Positions 1 through 12,200 of a DNA stretch of 64,000 nucleotides are shown one piece after another. The stretch's first letter is position 1; each line of letters starts with the position of its first letter. The DNA is taken from positions 7,105,381-7,169,380 of the forward strand of contig CAXIPT010000002.1 of NCBI GenBank assembly GCA_964030475.1. Direction: 5' to 3'. Under the pieces are notes generated by a model. It saw only the letters and a program-made list of their open reading frames with translations, did no database searches and was not told the DNA's origin. This DNA is from Tethya wilhelma. Its lineage: Eukaryota; Porifera; Demospongiae; Tethyida; Tethyidae. A program made the translations under genes and the position numbers.

Positions 1-395
1 TCTGCTTCAATCTTTTCAGCTTCTTTCCTCTTCTAATACTGTGTCATCTGTAATACAGACAGCTCTAGCATTTAGAGCAGGCTTGCGTTTACTTGTAGTC
101 AGTTTTGATTCAAGGTGTTCTAGAGCAAGAATCTCAGATAGTGCATCACCACCAGACAATTTACTGAATCAGCTGAGATTCTACTTCCTTTTGACAGCTC
201 ATCAGAGACTAATGAAGAGAAGATGACTTTGTGGTGTTCTGCAAACTTCGGTAGGATGATTAATTTTAAGCCATGCTGTGTAGCTTGTATCGTCCAAATC
301 ATACCCCTCTTCATAACGCTTCTTATATAGTTCTACCTTGTCTGGTGAAAAAAGAGGATCACTTGTTGGATTCTCAAAAGCTAAACCATCTTNTG
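1..395. other. No gene recognised
   Basis: This stretch has only short frames on both strands, with no recognisable protein, repeat or RNA. A single N at 393 sits directly beside the SINE tail, so the join between this stretch and the SINE is not certain. Confidence 0.5.
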
Positions 396-697
396 TTTTT
401 TTTTTTTTTTTTTTTTTTAAGTGCCCCTTCGGGTTTACCACAATTGTGGCTAACGAGGGCCTGCAAATAGCCTAGGGCTAATGAACGCAGGCCCCCCGGG
501 ACCGACGGCTTTACATCCCCTCCGAAGGATGCGGTGAAATTCACCTCCTCATTTTTTGGGGTAGAGCTGAGTTAACTCCTAGGCAGAGCTCGAAAGAGAA
601 AATGGGAAACAAATACCTGTGGCACTGGAGGGACTCGAACCACCTACCCATGGGTTGGGAGTCAGAGTCAATGGTGAACAAGCCACCAGGCCACCCC
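396..697 (-). mobile_element. tRNA-derived SINE, copy 1
   Basis: Read on the minus strand, this is a short interspersed element of about 300 bp: a tRNA-like head, a roughly 200 bp body and an A tail (the T run at 396-418). The head has an A-box-like TGGCCTGGTGG (683-693) and a perfect B box GGTTCGAGTCC (631-641), the two internal RNA polymerase III promoter elements. A second copy, about 95% identical by eye, lies at 56318-56612 on the plus strand and ends with the same body and A tail, which defines both element ends. No target-site duplication was found. No coding capacity is expected, and the parental tRNA could not be assigned. Confidence 0.85.
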
Positions 698-789
698 CAC
701 CTTTGACTGTTATCTGTGGACAGTTTCTGGAACAGTTTTGAAGGGGCAAGTTGCCTGTCGTTCACCTCACTGGGGTTTTTAGGGTAAAT

Positions 790-1912
790 TCAAGTCCTTT
801 TAAAACCTGCCATAATAATATTATTCAAAGGAGTTAGAGATAGAGGCCAGGCCTCTGCAACCAGAGATGCCAACTTATCACCTGTGATCACTCTTCCAGG
901 ATTTGCAGCAAGATATCTGCTGCAAGCTTTCAAAAAATTGCTTTTAAAACTCTTAAATACACCCACGTCAAGGGGTTGGAGGACATGGGTTGTATGAGAC
1001 GGCAGACACAAAAGATGAATGCCTTTGGATCGTGCTAACTCAATCAGATCAATAGATATGTGGGATCCATGCCCATCCATAATGAGCAACACGGGTCGAG
1101 TTGGTGGAATGTTCGAAAGAAAAAACTCAAACCACTGGAAGAAAAGATCACTGTTGATCCAACCATTAGGACTATTAGTGAAGAGGGTTTGCGCAACAAC
1201 ACCTTCACGAAATTTGTCTGGAGGTGTTTGTTTACGGGGAAATACCATCATTGGTGGCAAAACATGGCCAGATGCGGAAACACATGTCATCACAGTGTGC
1301 GTTTTCCCTTTTTCAGCTGATGTAACTGAATACACTTTGTGACGCCCCATCTCAGCCACAACCTTACCAGGCTTGTGAACCACGCTAACTCCCGTCTCGT
1401 CGCAATTGTATATTTGCATGGGTTTCGATATTAGATTCAATCGTCCGTAAATAGCACCAAGCTTTCCAAAAAAAATCATTTATGGTATCCATGTTTGCAC
1501 ACCGTGCACGGCAATATGATAGAGCAAGAGGTGAACGAATAGATAGCTTAGGATGACGCCGATGAAAGCCATTGAACAACGCACAGCCTGCTTTTTGATC
1601 CCTAAACGGATGGTTTCGTTGGGTCGCATCAACAATCCTATAAGCTAAACACATCACTGTTTCAGGGCTAAGGCCAAACCCCATATCCGCCATTTGAATT
1701 AAGTAAGATGCCAATTTCTCCTCCTCCTCTTCAGTCAGTACTGTAGCTGGACCTGGTCTGCTTCCATGAATAACAGTGCCATTAACACGCCTCCGTAACG
1801 TTTCAAATGGAACATTGTACAATCTAGAAGCCTCTCTAATACTCATGTTGTCGTGCTCCACACAGTTTGTCGCAGCCTCCATACTCTTCGCTCCATTGTT
1901 TCCTCTTTTTGT
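790..1912 (-). pseudogene. Pogo/Tigger-type transposase, frameshifted
   Basis: This is the decayed transposase of a Tc1/mariner-superfamily pogo element. The N-terminal part (from about 1882) has a pipsqueak-type helix-turn-helix (SIREASRLYNVPFETLRRRV) followed by a CENP-B-like segment. The C-terminal part (790-1479) is a DDE_1 catalytic domain with the acidic triad visible as NCDETG, IMDGHGSH and QPLDVGVFK (DDD type). The two halves are in different frames, and the change lies at an A run near 1470. A second frame change near 1868 separates a typical lysine-rich KRKQWSEE start from the helix-turn-helix. Terminal inverted repeats were not identified. The gene is not functional as it stands. 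Confidence 0.85.
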
Positions 1913-2178
1913 CAGAACAACAGGCCATTGTATCTAAATGAAAGCAAGTGGTCATTAATTAGAATGCTGCCTGAGCTGCTTTCATGAATTATATTAAAAA
2001 AAACAACAAACCACTCAGAAGAAATGCACTTACCATAGGCACCACTGCCACTATCACGAACTGGAGAAAAACTAAGAGCTCGAACTGCGTACACAAGGAG
2101 AGAGCGTTTCGACGTATGGGCGCTCAGTTATTAAATAATTTACGTATGTGCATTAAAGCACGTGATACAGGTAAGGTG

Positions 2179-3086
2179 GGCATGTCTATAAATTTGGCAC
2201 ATGACTACTTCATTTTTATTCTTGATCCCTCATAGGGATCCTAAGTGTGACGTAATGAAATGATGTGTACAATAGTGCTGTAGGTTATTATTGCAATGGT
2301 TCAAATTCCCAGTATTAATCAGTAGACTAAGCACTGGAGCAAAGTAACTTAAACTGGACTGCCAGGCAAGAGTTGGGTACATAAATGAAGTAGTCATGTG
2401 CCGAATTTGAGACATGCCTTGTTCCAATACTTTTTACCGCACTGCCCATTCCTACATTACTAATTTTTTTGAAATTTTTACTACTTGTTCACTCACTTTT
2501 TTTAACACTACAGTGTGGAGACCACCAGAGACTGGTTAGTCCCTACAAAAAGCAACACTACAATGTGCTGGAGGAGGCTAATGTGCATGCGCATAATAAT
2601 GCCACGTGTATAAACAATTAATGACCTTTGAACTCTAACTGCCAAGATGGCTGCATTGTAGTACATGAATTTATACGCTAAGTTTCAAAGCTTTCTAGTT
2701 TTTGTTTAGGCCTATATATGATGAAAACGAGTATCAAGGAATATAGTACCCATGAAAAGAACTTACTTTGTGCTGTCAAAGTTGGCTCAACACATTCTGG
2801 TTCTCTGGAAATCCTTTTCAAGTAAGTCAGTCAGAAAGTACGTATGTTAGGAGAACAAAAATGGCACTATGGTGGCTTCCCACTAGCGCTCTCTACGAGT
2901 GCTGAGGAAACTTTTTTGCTAGTTTCACACCTTGCATTCAGTTGGTAATCTGTCAGTGAGAGCCTCTGACTAACTTTGAAGGTTTAATTTTGTTTGACTA
3001 GATTTTTATAGTAACCAACATTTTGTATAATTTTGTCTATGGGACAGTTGGCCCATTTCTACTATACGTACTACCGTACGTATGAT
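2179..3086 (+). mobile_element. R1 repeat family, copy a
   Basis: This is a non-coding repeat with recurring modules. An arm at 2383-2488 (AAATGAAGTAGTCATGTGCC to ACTACTTGT) is mirrored by a short inverted piece at 2179-2216. About 570 bp follow, ending in CCCATTTCTACTATACG and a palindrome-rich end ACCGTACGTATGAT near 3086. The same modules recur at 9117-9264, 22574-23011, 31110-31853, 31854-32960 and 38360-38505. The inverted arms and lack of coding suggest a non-autonomous DNA transposon, but no clear target duplication was found. Confidence 0.7.
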
Positions 3087-4452
3087 GATTACTTTCACAA
3101 CATTTGATTGTTTATATAGCACCATGCAGCTATAGTGTATGATTTCTCGTGATATAATCTCACATGACATGCATGTATTTTAGAGTTAATTAATAAGTAA
3201 AATTTTGTTTTCAATGATTGGATACTATTATTTTGCTATACCATAAAGAGAAATACATGCATGCATGGTGGTAATGCAAATTATGTCCACATCCTGTTAT
3301 GTTGAAAATACACATGACCATTACATATGTTCCATGCATACTACCAGATGTCCTTCAATAATCAGATGGTTGATGTGGTCTATGTGCGTGCATTTTCTAT
3401 ATCCTTATATATATTTATATCGCTAGTGTGACATAACATGTCCAGGGATACTCATGATTATTATATAATTATACTCCAAAGCGAATAGTTGATGTGGTCA
3501 ATGTGTAGCCTTGTTCCAGTCTGGGTCTTCTAACTCACTTGAAATAACATAATATGGTGTCATACTACAAAAACATTTGAACACACCTTAATGCATATAT
3601 GTACATGCATGCATGTAAACAATTTTTTTTAGTGTGTACAACATGCAGTATTCCCTATGGTAATAATGGCAAACATTTAGCTAAAGATTGTATACCTTAT
3701 TGTCACATATTTTAAGGGTATAATTATAATTTTAATGATTTTAGCGATTGGGTTGATCCAAAATCACTAAATTAACAGGACACAAAAATTCATTTTTTAG
3801 CTATTAAAAATTATTCCTTTAATTAGAACAGTCATGCTCTGCATAACTCCATGGATATCACTCAGTATAGGGTTGAAGATGGCGAGCAACACTCACTAGC
3901 AGTGCCAGGCTAGTAGTAGAGATCTGAAGAGTATGTAGTACACATACATGCATGTATGCACCCTGAAGAAATTTTGTGACTGGCTGTAGATTGAGTATAA
4001 GTGCATGAGAGCTTCATATGCTTTCTTCACTAGTACTGGTGAGGCGTTCAATTAACTCTTACACTATAGCAACCTGGTTTATATGCATGCAGGCTTAAGA
4101 AATACATATAGTGACCTGCACATAGCTAATTCTCAAACCAGTGCATGCCTGAAACATAATAATTATGATTTCTCAGTTCTAGTAATAATCATGAGATATA
4201 TGTGTACATTGCCCGGTTCTGAGTTGAGTTGATTAACCCAACTTTTAACATGTCTGCAATTGCATTCACAGATTACTCATTCAAGTTCTTGCTCTAACAT
4301 AATGTCCTGCTACATGCACAAAGCATTGTTAATTTATAAAATAGTCTTGCAGTATACGTAGCTATAAGTTACATGAGATATGAGATTTTACACTATGAGT
4401 GGCAAAGTACATGATCACAATTTACAATGGTGCTACAGTTTTGTCCTAATGC
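3087..4452. other. AT-rich intergenic DNA
   Basis: No gene is seen. The stretch has many ATGCATGCA-type short palindromes and a short direct repeat (AGTTGATGTGGTCAATGTG-like) near 3367 and 3486. It lies downstream of the gene that ends at 4517 on the minus strand. Confidence 0.5.
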
Positions 4453-4458
4453 TTTATT
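4453..4458 (-). promoter_or_regulatory. Polyadenylation signal AATAAA
   Basis: TTTATT on the plus strand reads AATAAA on the minus strand, about 60 bases past the stop codon at 4517. The position suits the 3' end of the multi-span membrane protein transcript. Confidence 0.55.
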
Positions 4459-4516
4459 TGTGGGAATAGTTTTCTAAAAAAGGAAAGAAATATTCAGAGT
4501 ACTGTGGTTTAGTTGT

Positions 4517-6277
4517 CTATATATCCAGTTGATCAAAATGTGGAAGCTCTTGCGGAGGAGGCAACAAAGGTGGGTACTCATCACTGTGGCCCAGTCGATA
4601 AGGTAGTTGCTCTGAATCAGTTATCTCCCTTTTCTTGCACTTTTCTGCCAATTCTTTCAACTTCATCAGAACCCTCTTTGGTACTAGGTGATATACACCC
4701 AAAACTAGTCCATACATGGGTGGACTAAATAAAAAACTCATTCCATATAGGTACCAGTATCGATACATACGATTTGGATCAACAATAGCGACAAAACAAA
4801 AAGCAGGAAGTCCACAGTATATTATTGCAACCAACGCAAAAAAAGCTGAATCTACAAAGTTTAGTATGTTACTTTTGTATGGCCTGACCATGGCTACGAT
4901 AAATGCTGTAATAATGTACATGATGCCAGATAGGGGGAAATACATAGGACTTGTAGTCAGTGCAAAAAGAGCTAAATTAATGATCCTAATCAGAAAGTAA
5001 AAGGCAGCAGTATATCTGCAATCATAGGGTTCAAGTTTGTAACAGCCAGTAAAGATGTCCATGAAGATGTGAATAGGGTGGAATCGGAAATTAAGAAAGT
5101 TGAGACATTCGTGGAAACAGCGACAAGGGTAGACTCCAAGAAAAACAAGTGGGATAACATTGAATATTAGAAACATAAACAGAGCAAGGCAAGCATATGG
5201 GAGGTGTTCCTTGCCAAAATACTCATAAGTACCATCATAGTAAAGATAGAGTTTTGGCAGCATTGCTCCTGTGGCATCATGTAGTGCAACAGGAGTGAGG
5301 AGATCAAAGGAAATGTTGACAATCTTTACATAAGAGAGTAGAATAAAAGTAGCAAAAGCTCCAATAAGTGAATTCTCAAGATCCCATTCTCGTCGAATGT
5401 GAGCCAAGCACTTGTAGAATGGTCTCCAAAGAGTCACAACTATGCTGTAGTGGTAGTGGAGCTTGTAGAAGATGTAGGTTATGAATATCAGAATCAAAGG
5501 ATAGATAGCTATCACATACTCTAGAGCCAATGTGTGTAGAATTGTTAGCTTTGGATGCAAACAGAAAGGATGGTAAAATCCTCTAAACAAATCTAGATTC
5601 CAGATCTTGTATAAGAATGCAAAAATGTTCAAGAATACTCTGTCTGTATTTCTTTGGGCTTCTATCATGCGTATTATGAAAGGAGCTGCATAAATTTGAC
5701 TGATCAAAATGTATGCATTGAGTTTACCAGAAGTAACTGTAATTTTGAAAATTATCACAAACACATATACAACTGTCAATGGAAGGAATGCAATTCCAAT
5801 GTACTTCAACCAATTGTAGGTGTACTGCTTACACTCAATGCATTCAGAGCTGTAAGAATATATAGGTGGAGAATGACCATTGATGCACTGACCACACATT
5901 TGTCCCCTTCTCTTTAAATTTTCACACGTACCTTCAAATGGAACCCAACTATAGTCTAGGAAGTTACAGGCAAAGTAACAGTAGCCAATAACTGTTTTAT
6001 TAAAGATTTCACTGTATGTTATACACTGACACACTGATGTGTTCACTTCAAGATCATATGGATTACAAAAGACTACTCCGTTGAGGCTGTCCCCACACTT
6101 GCATCCATTGCCATCATCAGTTGGTATTGCCCACAGTTTATTGCAGTCAGCTGTGGTAACTGCTGATGTCTCTTTGTCTGACTCAAGTTCATTGTTTGTA
6201 GTGTTGTTACATGATACTAAAACAGTTGCTATTAGTAGCATAAGGGCAATTCTTGTTGAAACAATATTCATAACCAT
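4517..6277 (-). CDS. Cys-rich ectodomain multi-pass membrane protein
   Basis: This is an uninterrupted 586-codon gene. Residues 1-23 form a signal peptide (ALMLLIATVLVSC core). Residues 45-155 are cysteine-rich, with CKCG, CQC and RRGQMCGQCINGH followed by SECIECKQ just before the first membrane span. About eight to ten hydrophobic spans follow from residue 157 to about 535, then a charged, proline-rich cytoplasmic tail. The layout (NRKG-like xRRGxxCGxC, then WLxYxxIxFLPxTxxY, then a span-rich body) matches a large sponge family of uncharacterised membrane proteins. I know of no assigned function for it. It could be a receptor or sensor, but nothing in the sequence shows signalling partners. 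The ATG at 6277 directly precedes the signal peptide, so the start is credible. Confidence 0.85.
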   Translation of the reverse strand: MVMNIVSTRIALMLLIATVLVSCNNTTNNELESDKETSAVTTADCNKLWAIPTDDGNGCKCGDSLNGVVFCNPYDLEVNTSVCQCITYSEIFNKTVIGYCYFACNFLDYSWVPFEGTCENLKRRGQMCGQCINGHSPPIYSYSSECIECKQYTYNWLKYIGIAFLPLTVVYVFVIIFKITVTSGKLNAYILISQIYAAPFIIRMIEAQRNTDRVFLNIFAFLYKIWNLDLFRGFYHPFCLHPKLTILHTLALEYVIAIYPLILIFITYIFYKLHYHYSIVVTLWRPFYKCLAHIRREWDLENSLIGAFATFILLSYVKIVNISFDLLTPVALHDATGAMLPKLYLYYDGTYEYFGKEHLPYACLALFMFLIFNVIPLVFLGVYPCRCFHECLNFLNFRFHPIHIFMDIFTGCYKLEPYDCRYTAAFYFLIRIINLALFALTTSPMYFPLSGIMYIITAFIVAMVRPYKSNILNFVDSAFFALVAIIYCGLPAFCFVAIVDPNRMYRYWYLYGMSFLFSPPMYGLVLGVYHLVPKRVLMKLKELAEKCKKREITDSEQLPYRLGHSDEYPPLLPPPQELPHFDQLDI

Positions 6278-6750
6278 GTTTAATTCTCATTAAGATGATC
6301 CAATGTACAAATCATACATTTAATATGCTAAACTTGGTATTATTATTATTATACTAATACCTTTTTTTCGGATCACAAACTTGAATGTAATTTGTTGCTG
6401 CTGTTAATCCTTGACACAATTTTCTCTTCTGTGTGTGTTGTGTAATGCAAGGTAACCTATACAGGTGTTGCTTGTATATCAAAAACATCTTTATACTAAA
6501 ATCCTTCTACTTGTAGCATTGTTTTTGTTTCTGTGACTACTTTCCTGTAAATATTGATACTCTTTTATCAAAAGCACCTTTTTTCAGAATTGAAACCATG
6601 TTTGATAACATTAATAATATCAATGCTAAACCAAGCCACATTAAAAGTCTACTTTTCTAACTATGTACTGAGTTTGTTGGGTTTTTTTGTTTTTTGTTGT
6701 TTTTTTCTTTTTTTGCCTGGACACGTCCTGCACAATTCTAGCCATCACAT
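6278..6750. other. Intergenic, nothing recognised
   Basis: This is the 5' flank of the minus-strand membrane protein gene and the outer flank of the LTR. It is T-rich near 6680-6715. No gene or clear promoter motif was seen. Confidence 0.5.
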
Positions 6751-6932
6751 TGTGGTGTCTTTACCACCTAGCTACCACTGAGAAACTAGATTAAACTGGA
6801 TTTAATATAGATGTACAATCAACTCAAGAACACATGGAACGTTCAGTCCAACAATCATACAATACACACATGAATAACTAACATTATACATAACATTACA
6901 TAATAGTTCAAAGTACATATTCAGTCACCACA
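6751..6932 (-). repeat. 3' LTR of Ty3/gypsy element
   Basis: This is a 182 bp segment bounded by TGTGGTG on one end and CACCACA on the other, the short inverted termini expected of an LTR. On the minus strand it is directly preceded by a purine-rich tract (AAGAAGGCCGGGGAGGAG, 6933-6950), the expected polypurine primer, and then by the element's coding region. The partner LTR is absent from the window. Confidence 0.7.
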
Positions 6933-6967
6933 CTCCTCCCCGGCCTTCTTAAAGAAATTACAGTCAT

Positions 6968-8755
6968 TCAAGTGAAACGACGATGTTTGGTTTGGTCTCG
7001 AAGGGAATATTGTTTACGAGGGTTTACTGGTGAATTAGTCTCAGAAATGGTAGGAGTGTCCAGAGTAGGTTGGGTATTCACTCCAGAAGTAGGTTCTGTG
7101 ACGACTGATGATTGTTCAGATTGTTCAACCTCTGACTCAGAAACATCAGATGTAGTACTAGGTGGTGTTTCAGTTAAAGGTGTTTCTGAAGTGGTTCCAT
7201 TCAAAACCGGTGAAGGAAAACTGGGTTGTGAGACATAGTTGTTGGTTGATTTCATGGCTTTCTTAAAAGACTTAACAAATCTCTGCAGAACCATTGCTCT
7301 TTTGCTTTTTTTTTTTCTCGTTGCTCTTTAAGAATGTAGCGAACTCTGATGAAGTAAATTGTGGTCCATTGTCGGACACAAGTTGCAATGGTAGACCATA
7401 AGATGCAAATAGACGTCTCAACTCTTGAATAGTAGCGGTAGATGTTGTGCTCTTCATTTCAATCACCTCTGGCCAACGAGAGTGAGCATCAACTACTATC
7501 AAACACATACGACCTTGGAATGGGCCAGCAAAATCAACATTAATCCACTGCCATGGCTTGGAAGGCCAGGTCCAGGGATGTAATGGAGCAACTAGTGGTT
7601 TGTTCGTACAGCTTGGCAAGATGTACAAGAACATATCAGCTCTTTGATCTCAGAGTCAAGTTTAGGCCACCACAGATTGCTTCTAGCCAGGGCCTTTGTT
7701 TTGGCAATACCCATGTGGCTTTGGTGTAGCTCTTGCAATATGCGATCTCGTAACTTTGTTGGTACCACCACTCGGATTCCCCACAAGAGACAATCTCCTT
7801 CAATTGTGAGTTCATCTCTCCGATTGTAGTATGGCTGTAACTCAGGCAAAAAAGTCTCAGGCCACCCTTGATGGGTATACTGCATGACTTTGCTTAAAAT
7901 AGGATCACGTCTAGTGGCATGATGTAGTTTAGATGCTGTAACTGGTAAAGATTGAAACTGGGGTACATTAAATACAGAAACACTGTCTGTATGAGAACTA
8001 GACTTGGTGGTTGAAACAGGCAATCTGGATAACCCATCAGCATTGGCATGTGCTTTGGTAGGCTTAAATTTGATTTCATAATCATAAGCAGATAATATCA
8101 AAGCCCAGCGTTGCAGACGAGCTGCAGCTAGTGTAGGAACTCCATGCTTTAGTCCCATGATAGTCGTTAGAGGCTTGTGGTCAGTATACAATGTAAATTT
8201 ACGTCCGTATACATATTGGTGAAACTTACGAACTCCAAAGATGAGGGAGTAAGCCTCCTTCTCCAATTGGGCATACTTCTGCTAAGTAGGTGTAAAAGTT
8301 CTAGAAGCAAAGGCAATTGGCCTTTCTGAACCATCTGGGTAACAATGAGAGATCACTGCATCCATGCCGTAAGCTGAGGCATCTCCTGATAACTGCAATG
8401 GTAGATCTGGGTTGTAATGGGCCAAAACTGGTGCACGTGTTAGCATCTCTTTTGCTTTCGGAAAAGTGGTCTCACATTCTTCAGTCCACTTCCACTTCAG
8501 CAAGGCATTTAGTGGATGAATCAGGGATGACAAATTTGTCATGAACTTGCCATAATAATGCAATAATCCAAGAAAGGATCGAATTTGAGCTTGGTCTTGT
8601 GGTGTAGGAGCATTTTGTATGGCTTCAACTTTCTGCGAAGTGGAAAGCAATCCTGTTGCATCTATGCGATGACCAACTGGCAAGGTACTCAATTGATGTC
8701 TGCAAAAACAAACACTTCTCGACTTTAACCTTCTTACAAGAGCGACGGTGCACAC
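6968..8755 (-). pseudogene. Ty3/gypsy pol remnant (RT end, RNase H, integrase)
   Basis: This is the 3' half of a gypsy-type polyprotein. In minus-strand order it has the reverse transcriptase thumb (SFLGLLHYYGKFM, near 8580), RNase H (LSGDASAYGMDAV, LEKEAYSLIFGVRKF, LYTDHKPL), an HHCC integrase zinc finger (HQSHMGI to CSCTSCQ), the integrase core (INVDFAGPF, VSDNGPQFTSSEF) and a Ser/Thr-rich C-terminus. Lesions are an in-frame TAG at 8282-8284, a frameshift near 7605 and a break after the second integrase aspartate near 7310 that removes the third catalytic acid. The reverse transcriptase palm, gag and the 5' LTR are gone, so the copy is dead. Confidence 0.9.
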
Positions 8756-9116
8756 CGAGTTTGTGTTTACTCAACATGGAATTTAAGAGGAACCACGATT
8801 CCAAAGAGCAACTTTACTGAATTAGAGTCGGAAAACGGAAGATTTAAGATCAACAATAATTATTATGATGACACTAGGCAAGTGAAGAAACATGTACGTG
8901 CCCATCTTTTCTCTCATCCATGATTCCATGTAAGCATATGTTTGGGATATTTCATCACTTTACACAGTGGACATGAGGTACTTTACCAAGATCACTCACT
9001 GACTCCTCTCACATGACACTAGTCCAGTAGGTTCTTTCCCTACTAATTCTCTACTTTGTAATTGTAAAGCCTTGACTAAAGCTATCTACAAATATGGACA
9101 AATTTAACTTTATAGC
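8756..9116. other. Intergenic DNA at gypsy 5' breakpoint
   Basis: This lies between the truncated gypsy copy and the R1 fragment. No protein or RNA was recognised. It may include another part of R1 in minus orientation, but the match is too weak to claim. Confidence 0.4.
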
Positions 9117-9264
9117 TATCATACGTACGGTAGTACGTATAGTAGGAATGGGCCGACTGCCCCATGGACACAATATGATATTTATCAACATAAAAATCTA
9201 GCAAGACAAAGTTAAGCCTTCACACTTGCTCAGAAGCTCTTTTAGGCTGATTACCAACAGTATG
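9117..9264 (-). mobile_element. R1 repeat family, partial copy e
   Basis: This is the inverted form of the R1 3' module: ATCATACGTACGGTAGTACG followed by a GGAATGGGCCGACTG segment and an AAATCTAGCAAGAC segment, ending against the single N at 9265. It matches 38360-38505 and 31740-31853 in reverse orientation. Its abrupt end at the N suggests an assembly join. Confidence 0.7.
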
Positions 9265-9265
9265 N

Positions 9266-12200
9266 GTAGATAAGGTTTGGGGAGACTTGGAACATCGTGC
9301 AATTGACTACAGACCAGGCTCTGGTAGGCGTAATGAAGTGGCAGCATCAGGTAGCATACAAAAGCACAAGCCAGCAGATCATCCTGACTATGATAGTGTA
9401 CGATGTGGTAAAAAACGAGATGGAAAGAAATCAGAAGCTAAAGCAAAAACCAACTCAGCACTTGCAAATGAAAACAAAGCAATAAATAAGCATGCCTGCT
9501 TTCAAGCTTTGCATAAACAATGTGAACATTCTCTTCAACACTGGAATGCTCAGTCACACAGTCAGTTTTTGGGCAGCTTTGCTCAGAAAATTGGTGACTC
9601 TTTTGATTCAAGCAAGTTTGTAGTTAATACTCATTGTGATAGATTCAAAGAAAACAGTACTATCTGGATAGAACGCATTCAAAAACAATCTGAAGAAATG
9701 CAATCTCGTATCTCCGTTGTACATCACATTAAACACAAAACCACAGCACAAGTTATGTTAATGAAAGACTTTGATGATAGTGCAATACATCCTACTGAAG
9801 GGTACCTAAGCTCAGCAAAAGATACCCACAAGAAATTACAACTAGATATATTGCCACTAGCATCAGCCAAACATTTGGGGATGCAATTGGATGTATTGTC
9901 CATGGAGAATTTGATGCTTGGAGATCAGTACGACAAACTAGTACAGAAATTATCTTTACTCAAACTACCACAACAAATGTTTATTCTTGTAGGTAGTAAT
10001 GTTCAGCAAAAAGCACGAAGCCATGATTTCCTCATTGTTAAGCTCAACAATAACACCTTCTGTTATCATCATCAACAGAAAGAACAGTTCCAAATCACTG
10101 ATTCTGATGTTTTAAATGTTCTGAAGAGTAAAACTACTTCCAGTTTGCCTGTTGAAATTGAGCGTGATGATTATTTCTATCCAAAGATGATAGCCATAAT
10201 TCACAAACAGTTCGGTGATAGAGCAAATGTCCCATTTACATATAAACAGTTTCTCTGTCTCCAGCAGTTACAGTTTCTTGTGGCTATCAGAAAATCTTAC
10301 CACTTAATTGGTGGAAAATGCCAAGAAACTTTTGAACTTGAGGCATATCGTAAAATGTTTGGCCAATACGTAGATGAAGTACTAGTTTGTAAAAACATTG
10401 AATTGCTAACAGATATTCAAAACAATATGTTAAATCTCAATATTTTGATTCTACCACTGGAGATATCTTGGATTGATGAAGCAAATCCTGATCCTGGTGA
10501 AAAAGCTGTTCTATCTGCTAGTTTGTCTAACTCCGTAAATGCATTTAACCATCGTCCAAGCTTAACTGAGTTGCTTAATGTATTTATGGCATTCTTTGCC
10601 TATCATTTAGACCGTATTGTACAACCAATAAATCGACTTGACTACCTGTTGCATCTAAATACCGCAGAGTATTTGAATGGCTTAAACCGATTTTGTAATC
10701 AGTTATGCAGTGCCCTAGAGATGTTTTGTACCTCTGTACACATTGATAAATCATGGCAAAATGCTCCAAGAATGGCTTCCAGTGAGACAATCTTGCATAA
10801 ATTGTCTCTTTCACCTGTAACTTCTCCCTCAGCTGTGCTATCTCATTGTCAAGAGAAGCTATTGCACATATGTGAACAACGACCCTTGATATACACAATA
10901 GTTGATCACAACCTAGAAAAGCTTGTGGAACATTTAAGAAATAGCCTCAAGATCAAACTTCATCAGCAAAAGATGCCCCTATGTGTGCCTGAAAATGTCA
11001 CCTTCAAGGAAAGTTTTGCTGCATTTGAAACGATGCCATGTGTACAGACTATCACAGCTGCATTCTCAGTGTATGTCAGCAGTATTTCTTCAAATCCACC
11101 TGCTCAATATGTTGAACAATTGCAAGATCTGTTCGAAAGTCTTTACACTACAGTGAATGTCATAGTTACTACATTTGATGCTCACACCACACTACATTCT
11201 CTGGTGTCCGAAATAGAGTCTCTGGGTTTAAAACCTGATAAGCTTTACGAGAGGACAATGACTATCTCTGATCATTTAAACAAACAAAATCCTCTTTATT
11301 CAAGAGCTATGGCTCTAGCTCACATAATGAAGCATTTGCACAGTCTTATGACATTATCTGAAAAGATAGTTGTTTGCAATGATGAAGCATTTAAAGAACA
11401 AAAACCTGAATCTAATCCAAAGTTGATGCTAGTACACGTTTCACGTACTCTTGATAATCTTCATGACTTTTGTAAAGAAGGACTAAAACTAATTAGAAAT
11501 AATGACAAAGCTGAACGTATGAGTGATGCACTTTGTTACCAAAGATACTCCTTAACTGATGCTTACAATTCATTACTCCTGTATCCCATTGTCTCTCGAG
11601 TATCTGTCCTAAAGATGTGGAAACATCAAGTGATGGTGATTCACGACTTAGTACACTCCAAAGTGAGTACAGATAAGGAAGAAAAAGGAGACAAGCAAAA
11701 CAAGCGAGACAAATGTGTGAGGGAGGAGATAGATAAACTGAAGATACTGCTGGAAACCTGTGCCTCAATTAACTTAGCTTTAGATGATATAAATGTGAAT
11801 CTGGAGTGGATCAAGGTAGCAAAGAGCTTAAAACATTTCACTGAACTTCACATTTCAGATGCAGATGGAAAAAGAAAATTGCTGATCTATTGGCAACTAG
11901 GATTAGACCAAAGATTGTTTAGCACAAATTGCATGATTACTCTTCATGATTGGCTATGTTGTGGCCAACAATGGCAATCTCCACAACACTTTACAGTTGT
12001 AACTCAACGTTTAATGCCAAATCATGATGTTGTTATCCAAAGTCAAGAGCCAAAGGAAAGTGTGAGTGTAACTAAGCCCACAATTTATTTATATCCAAGC
12101 GAACAAGATGCTCAATGGGAATCAGCATTTAAGAAGACAGATTCTAGCCCAATTGATTTCAGAGTTTCAAATATTACAGATAGTGACCTTCAAAAACTAC

